Assembly: GCA_003132665.1 (NCBI GenBank)
Contig: PKYN01000016.1
Location: forward strand, 62,001-126,000
Source: Actinomycetota bacterium
GTDB taxonomy: Bacteria; Actinomycetota; Thermoleophilia; Gaiellales; Gaiellaceae
Reading direction: 5' to 3'
Length of the DNA stretch: 64,000 nucleotides
Position numbers and translations under genes: made by a program
Notes under the pieces: model-generated
The model's input: the letters and a program-made list of their open reading frames with translations, nothing else
The model's database searches: none
Told to the model about the DNA's origin: nothing
Part shown: positions 8,606-15,670 of the stretch, piece after piece
Position numbering within the stretch: position 1 is the stretch's first letter
Layout: each line of letters starts with the position of its first letter

Positions 8606-9685
8606 TCAGCCGCCAGACTGCGCAGGAGCCGGCGTTTTCTCGCTACGCGAGCCCGCTGCGGCAGTTCCGGAAGCGCGATTTTGCAGGAGATCTCTCAGGA
8701 TGATCTGGATCGCCCCGGCGACGGGAATTGCTGCCAGAGCCCCGATGACGCCTCCCAGCTTGGCTCCTATCAGCACCGCGATCAAGACGGCGAGAGGCGA
8801 GAGCTGCACGGTCTTGCCGTAGATGACAGGCTGGAGCAGCTGATTCTCGAGTTGCTGGTAGATGACGAAGTAGACGAGCACGATCACGCCCACCCAGACG
8901 CCGGCGGTAAAGGAGATGCCGGTAACGATGACCGCGGCCACCGTTGCGCCCGCGAGCGGGATGAGGTCGAGGAGCGCGACGAGCAGACCGAGCGGAACGG
9001 GATAGGGAACGCCGAGAATCCAGAGCACGATCGTCGCCAGCGTGCCGGCGATCAGGCTGATCAGGATGTTCCCGGCCACGTAGCCGCCGACGGTGCGATA
9101 GACATCGCGGCCGACCGAGCGCCAGCGCTGCGCCTTCTTCTCGGACATGACTCCGAGGAAGCGATCGACCCAGGTGGGGCCTTCGAGCAGCATGAAGAGC
9201 GTCATGAAGATGATCGTGACGGTCGCGGCGATGGCGGATATCACTCCCTTGGTCAGCGACAGTGCAATGTTGGAAACGCCGATTACCTTGCCCGCACTGT
9301 TGTCCTTGATCGCCTTCTCAACCTTTTCGACGACGTGGTAATCGGTCTCGAGGAACCCGAGGCGCCCTCGCCCCTCGGTCAGGTCCCGGACATAGCCGGG
9401 AACGGCGTCGATGAACTTGCCGATCTGATCGATCAGGATCGGTACGAAAACCGCCGCAACGCCCACCGCGGCTATGAGCACCGCGCCAAACGCAATCGCC
9501 ACGGCGGGACCGCGCCGGTGCACGCCGCGCCTTTGCAGCCATTCGACCAAGGGATTGATCGCCAACGCCAGGAACAGCGAGATAAAGATCCAGACGATCA
9601 CCTGCCCGGCGATCAACACGATCTCGAGCGCAAGCGCGAAGGCCAGCACGATCGCGACCACGAGCGCGATCGAGCGCGGGCGCAT
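8606..9685 (-). CDS. AI-2E family transporter
   Basis: Multi-pass permease of the AI-2E exporter/YtqB-like family (PF01594). From the chosen start, residues 3-60 give two membrane spans followed by the typical soluble stretch (IDQIGKFIDAVPGYVRDL). Later spans include the signatures GGYVAGNILISLIAG, GVPYPVPLGLLVALLDLIPLAGATVAAVI and YGKTVQLSPLAVLIAVLIGAKLGGVIGALAAIPVAGAI. Many members move substrates other than AI-2, so the substrate is unknown. In-frame ATGs at 9709 and 9772 give longer forms; the one at 9685 directly precedes the first membrane segment. 359 residues. Confidence 0.88.
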   Translation of the reverse strand: MRPRSIALVVAIVLAFALALEIVLIAGQVIVWIFISLFLALAINPLVEWLQRRGVHRRGPAVAIAFGAVLIAAVGVAAVFVPILIDQIGKFIDAVPGYVRDLTEGRGRLGFLETDYHVVEKVEKAIKDNSAGKVIGVSNIALSLTKGVISAIAATVTIIFMTLFMLLEGPTWVDRFLGVMSEKKAQRWRSVGRDVYRTVGGYVAGNILISLIAGTLATIVLWILGVPYPVPLGLLVALLDLIPLAGATVAAVIVTGISFTAGVWVGVIVLVYFVIYQQLENQLLQPVIYGKTVQLSPLAVLIAVLIGAKLGGVIGALAAIPVAGAIQIILRDLLQNRASGTAAAGSRSEKTPAPAQSGG

Positions 9686-9814
9686 GTGTATGACTCGCTC
9701 CGCAGGCATTTGTGAGGGACAGCATCGCGTTCGAATCGGACGAAACGCGAAGCTCGCGCCGGGAAGGCTCAACGACGGCCGGCGCGCGCCACGGGCGCTA
9801 GGCTACGCGTGCCC

Positions 9815-9885
9815 GCGGGTGTAGCTCAAGGGTAGAGCTCCAGCCTTCCAAGCTGGCTATACGGGTTCGATTCCCGTCACCCGCT
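9815..9885 (+). tRNA. tRNA-Gly (anticodon TCC)
   Basis: Acceptor gcgggtg/cacccgc, anticodon stem ccagc/gctgg with loop cttccaa (TCC), T-arm cgggttcgattcccg. Discriminator T, no encoded CCA. The terminal inverted repeat of family 2 copy b starts at the very next base. Confidence 0.95.
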
Positions 9886-9974
9886 TCTCGCTTTCTCGGC
9901 CGGCGACCCCTTCTGGCCGGGCGCGACCGGCCTCTCCGGGCTCGCACGCTCAGCGGCACCCCGAGAAAGCGAGA
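9886..9974 (+). repeat. inverted-repeat element, family 2, copy b
   Basis: Perfect 14-bp terminal inverted repeats: tctcgctttctcgg (9886-9899) and ccgagaaagcgaga (9961-9974). The interior (ggccggcgacccc, ggccgggcgcgaccggcc) is shorter than in copies a and f. It abuts the tRNA-Gly 3' end with no gap and is the first of three elements in a row. Confidence 0.8.
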
Positions 9975-9997
9975 GGCAATTCCCTTCGTACGGCAAC

Positions 9998-10069
9998 TTC
10001 TCTCTCGGCCGGCGACTCTGTGCGGACAGACGCGACCGGCCTCCCGGAGCCGCCTGGCGAGAAACCGAG
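9998..10069 (+). repeat. inverted-repeat element, family 2, copy c (degenerate)
   Basis: Left end tctctctcggccggcg, interior gacgcgaccggcctcccgg, right end ctggcgagaaaccgag, then gcgattctcg, a flank also seen after copies d and g. It aligns with copies b and g over most of its length but the terminal repeats are imperfect. Confidence 0.65.
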
Positions 10070-10104
10070 CGCGATTCTCGGAGTAGAGCTTCGGCCGACC
10101 CTAC

Positions 10105-10187
10105 TTCTCGCACTCTCAGCCGGCGATCCCCTCCCGGCCGGGCGCGACCGGTTGCGGACCGCCTGGCGCAGTTGAGCGCACGAGAGG
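10105..10187 (+). repeat. inverted-repeat element, family 2, copy d (degenerate)
   Basis: Left end tctcgcactctcagccggcg, interior ggccgggcgcgaccgg and accgcctggcg, right end gcgcacgaga, followed by ggcgattctcgtta. Third member of the row between tRNA-Gly and the 3' end of the gene at 10240. Confidence 0.65.
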
Positions 10188-10239
10188 CGATTCTCGTTAT
10201 AGAGCAGCGGTAGCGGCCAACGAGCCGCGGAGAGATTGC

Positions 10240-10827
10240 TCAGAAGAGCCGGAAGGGACTTACGACGCCCGCGTCGCCGGCGTTGTCCCAAGCCACATCG
10301 CCGCCCGGCTCGACTTCGCCGTGCAGGCGCCCGGCCAGCGACTCGGCATCCTCGCGCGTCTCGGTGCCGATGATCAGATAGCGCCACTGCCGAACCGGGC
10401 GGTAGCCCTCGCCTTCGAGCCGCTCCGCCAACTTCTTTGCCTCGTGGCGCGAGCCACAGGTAACGCGCACTTCCCACGGAGCTCCGCCGTGCTCGACCTC
10501 TTCTTCCTCCCAGGTCTCGCCCTTCGGCTCGTCGTCCCAGCGCTCCTCGCCCACGAGCCAGTGCTCGACGCCGCTGACCGTCGCCTCGAAGCCGTGACGC
10601 GACAGCTCAGCCTCGATCACCGCTCGCGCATGCTCGGCTTGACTCTTGCTCGAGGCGTAGACAAAAAGCTCCGCGTCGCCGCGGGAGACGGCCAGGCGCT
10701 CGCCGCTGAGTGCTTTCACGAGCTCCTCGGCCTCGTCGCCGAGCGCGCCAGTTAGGCGCTCGAGGAGGTCGCCCTGCTCGGTCCCCTGCCCCAGCTCAAC
10801 GTGGATTCGCCAGTCGTCGTGTGCCAC
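10240..10827 (-). CDS. hypothetical acidic protein, 195 residues
   Basis: Family not recognised. Soluble and strongly acidic, with no signal peptide or membrane segment. Two similar halves may exist: residues 5-90 (AELFVYASSKSQAEHARAVIEAELSRHGF) and residues 118-170 (WEVRVTCGSRHEAKKLAERLEGEGY), each with a beta strand, a helix rich in Ala/Glu and an address-like GTET/SSKS turn, reminiscent of SPOR-like or DUF2007-like folds. A linker rich in Glu and Trp (KGETWEEEEVEHG) joins them. The start may be GTG at 10827 or TTG at 10830; no ribosome site decides. Coding composition matches its neighbours. Confidence 0.7.
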   Translation of the reverse strand: MAHDDWRIHVELGQGTEQGDLLERLTGALGDEAEELVKALSGERLAVSRGDAELFVYASSKSQAEHARAVIEAELSRHGFEATVSGVEHWLVGEERWDDEPKGETWEEEEVEHGGAPWEVRVTCGSRHEAKKLAERLEGEGYRPVRQWRYLIIGTETREDAESLAGRLHGEVEPGGDVAWDNAGDAGVVSPFRLF

Positions 10828-10912
10828 CAACGCAGAATAGCGGCTGGGCCCACCGGTCAGGTCGTAGCGCCCGGAGAGATCGAAGAGCCTTCTCGCAACT
10901 CAAACGGAGCTT

Positions 10913-11935
10913 CTAGGAAACGCCGAGAAACCTGATCACATCCTTCGCGTCGCGCTCGAGCGCCGAGGCGTCCTTGCGAGGAAGGCGGCAGAAAGGTTCG
11001 AGCGCAACCTCGCCGGCGCGCAGGCTCCAGGTTGCCGCCGCGCGACCGCGCACGAGCGCGAAAGGACGGAAGAGCCCGTTCGAAGTGACGATGCCCTGGT
11101 TTGAGCCGAGCAGCAGCTCGCGCGAGGTCCAGCCCAACAGGACTGGATCGAACGCGCCGAGCAATCGCGGAGGCGGCAGCGGAGCCGCGGCCGGGCGTCC
11201 CGCGAGATCGACGAGGCCGTCGGCGCGAACATCGAGCGCGGAGGCGATTGCGATCAGCCCGGCTCGGGCGTCGCGCAGAGGCAGTCCGGCCCACTTGGCG
11301 AAATCGCGGTCGCCGGCAGGGCCGTGACCCGCTAGATAGCGGCGGGCGAGGGCGGCCAGTGCACGATCGCGATCGACCGGCTCGGAATCTCCCAGCCAGT
11401 CGTGCACGAGAACGTAAGCCTGCTCGCCACCGATTACCGGGCCGCGCACCGTATGCCCACGCAGACCGGCGAGCATGAGCACGTGCACGAGTGCCTGACC
11501 GTCGGTAGGGACGCCCGCAGAGGCGAGCCGCTCGCCAAGCTGTGCACGAGTGAGCGGCCCTTCCTCGCCCAGACAGCGCTCGATCACCGTCACGCCACGC
11601 TCGGCAAGGCTCGGCGTGACGCCTTCCTGAGCGAGACGCCGCGCGTTGCTCGCGAACAGAGGCGGCGCCGTGAGCGCATGGAGCCACGAGTAGTCCTCTC
11701 GCCGAACGAGATGTAGCGTGCCCCGGTTCAGCCACGTGACCAGAAGCGAGCGCTCCTCTGCCAATGCGCGATCGACGTCGGCGCTCGTCAGGTCCGTGCT
11801 GCGAGCGCGAATCGCCAGGCGCAGCCCGCGCCCATCCTGACCCTGCACGGCAAGCAACCGCTCGACGACAGCCACCGGATCGCGCGCCGGCGGCCCCGCG
11901 AGCAACTGCGCTGTTAGGCGTTTTTCGATCAACAT
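10913..11935 (-). CDS. winged-helix DNA-binding protein (HTH_42, AlkZ-like)
   Basis: 340 residues of the PF06224 family, which includes DNA glycosylases that unhook crosslinks (AlkZ/YcaQ). N-terminal motif RLTAQLLAGPPARDPVAVVERLLAVQGQD with a Q-x-Q pair like the AlkZ catalytic motif; then the conserved TWLNRGTLHLVRREDYSWL and a C-terminal PPPRLLGAFDPVLLGW followed by RPFALVRGRAAATWSL. This matches the family from end to end. Whether it is an active glycosylase or a regulator cannot be told from sequence. The ATG at 11935 is used. The downstream gap of 85 bp to the acidic protein gene is plain. Confidence 0.85.
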   Translation of the reverse strand: MLIEKRLTAQLLAGPPARDPVAVVERLLAVQGQDGRGLRLAIRARSTDLTSADVDRALAEERSLLVTWLNRGTLHLVRREDYSWLHALTAPPLFASNARRLAQEGVTPSLAERGVTVIERCLGEEGPLTRAQLGERLASAGVPTDGQALVHVLMLAGLRGHTVRGPVIGGEQAYVLVHDWLGDSEPVDRDRALAALARRYLAGHGPAGDRDFAKWAGLPLRDARAGLIAIASALDVRADGLVDLAGRPAAAPLPPPRLLGAFDPVLLGWTSRELLLGSNQGIVTSNGLFRPFALVRGRAAATWSLRAGEVALEPFCRLPRKDASALERDAKDVIRFLGVS

Positions 11936-11957
11936 GGCGTTGAGAGTAATCGTCGCC

Positions 11958-12075
11958 CGCCGGCGGCGTCAGGCGGCTACGGAGACTGGTCGCGCCTGGC
12001 CCTGTGGATCGCCGAAGACGAACCGGACGAAGTGGATCGCTATCTCGCTTTCTCGGGGCGCCGCTGGTTGTGCGC
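11958..12075. repeat. rearranged family 2 element, copy e
   Basis: Bases 11958-12000 (cggcggcgtcaggcggct and gactggtcgcgcctggc) match the right half of copies a and f, while 12044-12075 (tctcgctttctcgg then ggcgccgctggttgtgcg) match the left half. The halves are therefore in swapped order compared with intact copies, separated by about 43 bp. Lies between rsgA and the winged-helix gene. Confidence 0.6.
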
Positions 12076-12149
12076 CGCCGGAGGGGACGCGCTCCTCGAT
12101 CACGAGCGGAGCACCCCACCGTCGTCGAGGACCCCGGTCGACGAATGCC

Positions 12150-13184
12150 CTATCGGCGGCGTCTGCTGCGCGTTCCCGCCTCTCGCACGAGCCGGCCCCA
12201 GCGCCGCGCCTCTTCCCTGCACAGCCGCGCGTCTTGCCGGATCGCGGTCGCATGCAGCTCGCGCTGGAGCTTGCGCCAGCTGCTCAGCCGCTCGAGCGGA
12301 AGCTCACCCGAGTCGATCGCTGCGAGGACGGAGCAGCCGGGCTCGCGGGTGTGGCTGCAGTCGCGGAAGCGGCAGGCGCCGGCGAGTCGCTCGAGATCGG
12401 CGAAGGCAGCGTCGATGCCCGAGTCGCCGTCCCACAACTGCAGCTCGCGTAGCCCCGGCGTGTCGATGAGGGCGCCGCCGCCGGGAAGCACGACCAGCTC
12501 GCGCCGGGTCGTCGCGTGCCGTCCTTCGTCGTCGTCGGTCCGCGTCTCGCGAGTCGGCATCAGCTCGCGCCCGACGAAACGGTTCACGAGCGTCGACTTT
12601 CCCACACCGGAGGAGCCGAGCAACACGGCGGTACGCCCGCGCTCGAGCCTGCGCCGCAGCCGCTCGCAGCCGTGGCCGCTGAGCGCGCTGACCACGTGGA
12701 TCGGGACGCCGTTGGCGACCGCCTCGACCATGCGCACGTGCGCCGACGGATCGTCGAGTCGGTCGGCCTTCGTCAGCACGATCTCCGGCGTGGCGCCGCT
12801 CTCCCAGACGACGACGAGGTAGCGCTCGATCCGTCGCGGCTCCAGATCTGGCCCCAGGGAGCTAACGACGAGCGCCAGATCGACGTTCGCGGCCAGCGTC
12901 TGGGGCCTCGTCGTCGTGCCGGCAGCCTGCCTGACGATCGCGGTGCGGCGCGGCAGCACAACCCGCACCAGGCCGTCGCCGAGCGCGACCCAGTCGCCGA
13001 CTGCGACGTCGGTGCAGGCACGCAGCAGCCGGCCGGGAAGTCGCGTGCGGACGGCACCGGCGGCCGTCTGCACGTCGTAGCCGCCGCGGTGAGCGGCGAT
13101 GACGCGGCCCGGCTCGAGGCCGAGCGGTAGCGTATCGGCGAGATCGGCGCTCCAGCCGAGCTTGCGCAAGTCGAATCTGGGCAA
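12150..13184 (-). CDS. rsgA: ribosome small subunit-dependent GTPase RsgA
   Basis: Circularly permuted GTPase that acts in late 30S maturation. Order of motifs is typical: OB-fold N-terminus, G4 LTKAD (about 139), G5 VSALSGHG, G1 GSSGVGKSTLVN (about 190), switch region with T-R-E-T-R, G3 DTPGLRE (about 241), then the zinc-binding CRFRDCSHTREPGC (about 272-285). The C-terminus ends in a basic tail, SRRRR. The start is TTG at 13184, chosen because GGAGGAGGG lies 6 nt upstream and the next residues (PRFDLRKLGW) match the family. 344 residues. Preceded by a short leader ORF and hairpin. Confidence 0.94.
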   Translation of the reverse strand: MPRFDLRKLGWSADLADTLPLGLEPGRVIAAHRGGYDVQTAAGAVRTRLPGRLLRACTDVAVGDWVALGDGLVRVVLPRRTAIVRQAAGTTTRPQTLAANVDLALVVSSLGPDLEPRRIERYLVVVWESGATPEIVLTKADRLDDPSAHVRMVEAVANGVPIHVVSALSGHGCERLRRRLERGRTAVLLGSSGVGKSTLVNRFVGRELMPTRETRTDDDEGRHATTRRELVVLPGGGALIDTPGLRELQLWDGDSGIDAAFADLERLAGACRFRDCSHTREPGCSVLAAIDSGELPLERLSSWRKLQRELHATAIRQDARLCREEARRWGRLVREAGTRSRRRR

Positions 13185-13220
13185 CGGAGTCCCTCCTCCG
13201 GGTTCGGGAACGGCAGTGCG

Positions 13221-13263
13221 CGGCGCGGCGGCCGCGTCCTGCAGGAGGAACGCCGTCGCGCCG
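13221..13263 (-). promoter_or_regulatory. leader hairpin upstream of rsgA
   Basis: 12-bp stem (cggcgcggcggc at 13221-13232 with gccgtcgcgccg at 13252-13263; one G-T type pair) and a 19-nt loop. On the minus strand the loop contains TCCTCC, the exact complement of the GGAGGA in the rsgA ribosome site 22 nt further on. It begins 1 nt after the stop of the 13-codon leader ORF. No T-run follows, so control of translation is more likely than termination. Confidence 0.55.
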
Positions 13264-13264
13264 G

Positions 13265-13306
13265 CTAGACCAGGTCGTTCGAGGAGGTGACGGACGCGGG
13301 CTTCAT
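13265..13306 (-). CDS. possible 13-residue leader peptide before rsgA
   Basis: ATG at 13306 with an excellent ribosome site (GAGGAGG, 7-nt spacing) opens MKPASVTSSNDLV and stops at TAG (13267-13265). The reading frame is too short for domain calls. Position, strong initiation signal and the hairpin straight after the stop suggest translation of this peptide affects folding of the rsgA leader. Evidence is only from sequence layout. Confidence 0.5.
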   Translation of the reverse strand: MKPASVTSSNDLV

Positions 13307-13427
13307 GGTCGAACCTCCTCTCGCCGGGAACGGGACGGTCGAAGCGTAGGCCACCGCGTCGGGCGCGTCAAACCGCGCGTAGCTTTGGTGGGCATCGTGT
13401 CAGTGCGCCGTCGTAGTCGGCATGACG

Positions 13428-14450
13428 CTACACATCGAAGAACTGATCGACCTGTTCGCGCCCGATCCTCGTTTCCTCATAAAGGACAGCGGCACGAACG
13501 CCGCGGCGAGGGCCTTTCTTATTGCGCCGCGGGATGGTCAGTGCGATGAAATCCAGGTCGAGCTCATCGAGGTCGAGTCCGCTCGACGCGTCGAACGTGA
13601 GCTGGCCTGTCTCGAAGAGGTAGTCGAGCTTCGTACGGCTAATGTCGACTGCGAGGCCACGGATGGTGCCTTCGCTATAAGCCACCTGCCGCTTCTCCGC
13701 CTTCTCACGGATTTTGTCGATCAGTGCACGGAACAACGCGTCCCCGGAGGAGGTATCGCCAGGCTCAGAGATAACGATCGAACGTGCGGGGCCGCGCGTT
13801 TCCGGCTCAACGTGAGTGAACTCAACGGTTGTCGTCATCTCCCCCCCTTCGTGTTCGTAGCGCCAAACGGTGCCCGCCGCCTTCTCTTCGAGCACTGCAA
13901 TGTCGGCTTGCAAACGGCCAAGGACGTCTTGGCCAGTGCGCAGGATCATGTCCTGGAGAAGGTCAGCGTCGGCTATTGGCCCGTTTACGGCTATGTCCAA
14001 GTTCGCGGCGTACGCGTATGGGATGTCCGCGTTCTTCAGCGCGTCCTGAACATCACTGAGCCAGTCCTCACGCCAGTGCCAACTGCGGGGGCTGTACACC
14101 TCGACGGTTGCCGTGAACCCGTCGGCCGTGATGTCGAGATCCGGGTTCTTGCCGCCGCGTGAGCCGCGCTTCGTAACCGCCAACCTTCGGGAGAGGAAGT
14201 GATCGGCAAGTAGCACCTCCGCAAGTAGTGACCCGAACTCGCCACGTAGCTTCGCCTCGCGTAGCTCCTTCAAGCTCATCCCGGCGGTTGCCACAGCCTC
14301 GAGCGCACGTAGCGCCTCGCGTAGATGCGGGTAGTGCGGGTTCGCGAGCAACCGGTAGACCGCTCTGTCCGAAATTCGCTGTCCATCGAACGCATCCGAC
14401 GGCCTCCCTTCTATGTCAGGCGGTGTCAGCCGTGCCGCGAACGATGGCAT
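13428..14450 (-). CDS. orphan protein with possible restriction-nuclease-like core
   Basis: 340 residues, family not recognised. After a helical N-terminus (residues 1-85) comes the segment GSRGGKNPDLDITADGF followed by TATVEVYSPRSWHW (about 97-125). Its spacing resembles a PD-(D/E)xK nuclease core, but the lysine position is Tyr in EVY, so catalysis is uncertain. A charged C-terminal half (IDKIREKAEKRQVAYSEG) ends near PRRNKKGPRRGVRAAVLYEE. No signal peptide or membrane segment. Codon choice is looser and GC lower than in flanking genes, which suggests transfer. Stands alone between rsgA and a gene-free stretch. Confidence 0.7.
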   Translation of the reverse strand: MPSFAARLTPPDIEGRPSDAFDGQRISDRAVYRLLANPHYPHLREALRALEAVATAGMSLKELREAKLRGEFGSLLAEVLLADHFLSRRLAVTKRGSRGGKNPDLDITADGFTATVEVYSPRSWHWREDWLSDVQDALKNADIPYAYAANLDIAVNGPIADADLLQDMILRTGQDVLGRLQADIAVLEEKAAGTVWRYEHEGGEMTTTVEFTHVEPETRGPARSIVISEPGDTSSGDALFRALIDKIREKAEKRQVAYSEGTIRGLAVDISRTKLDYLFETGQLTFDASSGLDLDELDLDFIALTIPRRNKKGPRRGVRAAVLYEETRIGREQVDQFFDV

Positions 14451-14915
14451 GCACCGCAGAAGCCGGTCAACGCGGTCGGGTCGTAGATGAATGCCATGGC
14501 TTCAGTGTGCATCACTTGGATCAGAGACGGGTGCTGCCGCCCGCTGCTTAGCCTGCTACGGGAGACGTGCATCGCGAGCAAGATTCGTCGCGGCACCCGA
14601 CTTAGGAGCGGAGCGCCGACCGACGCTTAGGATGAACCCAGGGAAGCCACTCGTCTCGGCGGTTAGAGGAAATCGCGAAAGCCAAAAAGGGGTGGAGCGA
14701 TAGCGGGGGTCTGAAGATCATGACCTGCAGTGAGATTCGGCGCCGAAACAGCGAGCTTCAGGCGCACCTCAAGCGGAAAAAGCAAGAGGCGGACGAAGCA
14801 ACTCGGCCAGAGTAGAAATCGTACGGTCGAAGAGCGGAAGTTCTCACTCTTCGATGATCTCTATGCTCAATGTCGGCAGGTTTTTATTCGGGATGCTCGG
14901 ATTCAAGCCGATGCT
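14451..14915. other. mostly gene-free, less GC-rich stretch
   Basis: About 465 bp between the orphan gene and the family 2 element at tRNA-Pro. Contains only the small ORF at 14720-14815. Base composition continues that of the orphan gene, so this may be the rest of a small acquired island. No integrase remnant or direct repeat was recognised. Confidence 0.5.
14720..14815 (+). CDS. possible 31-residue small ORF
   Basis: ATG to TAG frame coding MTCSEIRRRNSELQAHLKRK and 11 further residues, highly charged and predicted helical. A weak purine-rich stretch (gcgggggtctgaag) precedes the ATG. Could be a real small protein or the relic of a longer gene. Weak call. Confidence 0.25.
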   Translation: MTCSEIRRRNSELQAHLKRKKQEADEATRPE

Positions 14916-15067
14916 TCTCGCTTTCTCGGGGCGCCGCTGGCGGTGCGAGCCCGGAGAGCACAGTGTTTCCACACGGGCTCGTAGAGGATCGTGCCGCCAG
15001 CGGCGTCAGGCGGCTCCGGAGGCCGGTCGCGCCCGGCCGGAAGGAGCCGCCGGCCGAGAAAGCGAGA
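14916..15067 (-). repeat. inverted-repeat element, family 2, copy f
   Basis: Most complete copy. Outer perfect 14-bp inverted repeat tctcgctttctcgg/ccgagaaagcgaga; inside it stem 1, ggcgccgctggcgg with ccgccagcggcgtc, capped by gagcccg/cgggctc, and stem 2, ggcggctcc with ggagccgcc. It could fold as a three-way junction. The right end touches the 3' end of tRNA-Pro with no gap. Confidence 0.85.
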
Positions 15068-15141
15068 TCGGGGCGCCCGGATTCGAACCGGGGACTTCCT
15101 GCTCCCAAAGCAGGCGCGCTACCAGGCTGCGCCACGCCCCG
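15068..15141 (-). tRNA. tRNA-Pro (anticodon TGG)
   Basis: Acceptor cggggcg/cgccccg, D-stem gcgc, anticodon stem cctgc/gcagg with loop tttggga (TGG), T-arm with ttcgaat loop. Discriminator A, no encoded CCA. Confidence 0.95.
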
Positions 15142-15198
15142 CCGAGCGAAGTCTACGCTTCCGACGGTCGCGCCCATACCCGCACGCCCTGCGAATCG

Positions 15199-15633
15199 CT
15201 ACTCGTGTACCAGCGATCGCAGCGCGGCCAGCTTCTCGCCGCGTAAGAGATCGAGCCCGTCGCGCCGGATTCGCTCCAGCAGGTTTTCGATCAGCGGCGC
15301 CAGCTCGAGCGGATTGAACGGCTTGGTAACGTACTCGACCCCCCCGATATCCAGCCCCCGGGCGCGATCTCGTACCTCGGCGCGGGCGGTTAAAAAGGCG
15401 ATGGGGATCTCCTTGGTGAGCGCGTCTCCAACGAGTACTTGCGCCACGTCCCAGCCGTCGAGGCGAGGCATCATCACGTCGAGCAGAATCACGTCGGGCC
15501 GCTCGCGGCGCGCCAGCTCGATGCCCTTCTCGCCGTCGGAGGCCTCCAACACCTCCATGCCCTCGGCTTCGAGATTGACACGGCAAAGCAGCCGGATCGG
15601 CGCTTCGTCATCGATTATCAGAACTCGCGTCAT
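15199..15633 (-). CDS. response regulator receiver protein
   Basis: 144 residues, a single receiver domain with no output domain. Acidic pair IDDEAP (residues 8-10), phosphoacceptor Asp52 in ILLDVMMPRLDG, Thr in FLTARAE and Lys in YVTKPFNP are all present. A C-terminal tail (RIRRDGLDLLRGEKLAALRSLVHE) is helical. Lies 37 bp downstream of the histidine kinase gene on the same strand, so the two probably form one system. Signals probably pass by protein contact, because there is no DNA-binding domain. Confidence 0.93.
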   Translation of the reverse strand: MTRVLIIDDEAPIRLLCRVNLEAEGMEVLEASDGEKGIELARRERPDVILLDVMMPRLDGWDVAQVLVGDALTKEIPIAFLTARAEVRDRARGLDIGGVEYVTKPFNPLELAPLIENLLERIRRDGLDLLRGEKLAALRSLVHE

Positions 15634-15670
15634 CGAGTTACCCGCTCCCTATACCCAGGCGCGGCGCGGC

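Noticed and set aside
10857-12119. 420-residue minus-strand frame overlapping the winged-helix gene
   Set aside because: Arg-rich shadow of the HTH_42 gene without recognisable motifs.
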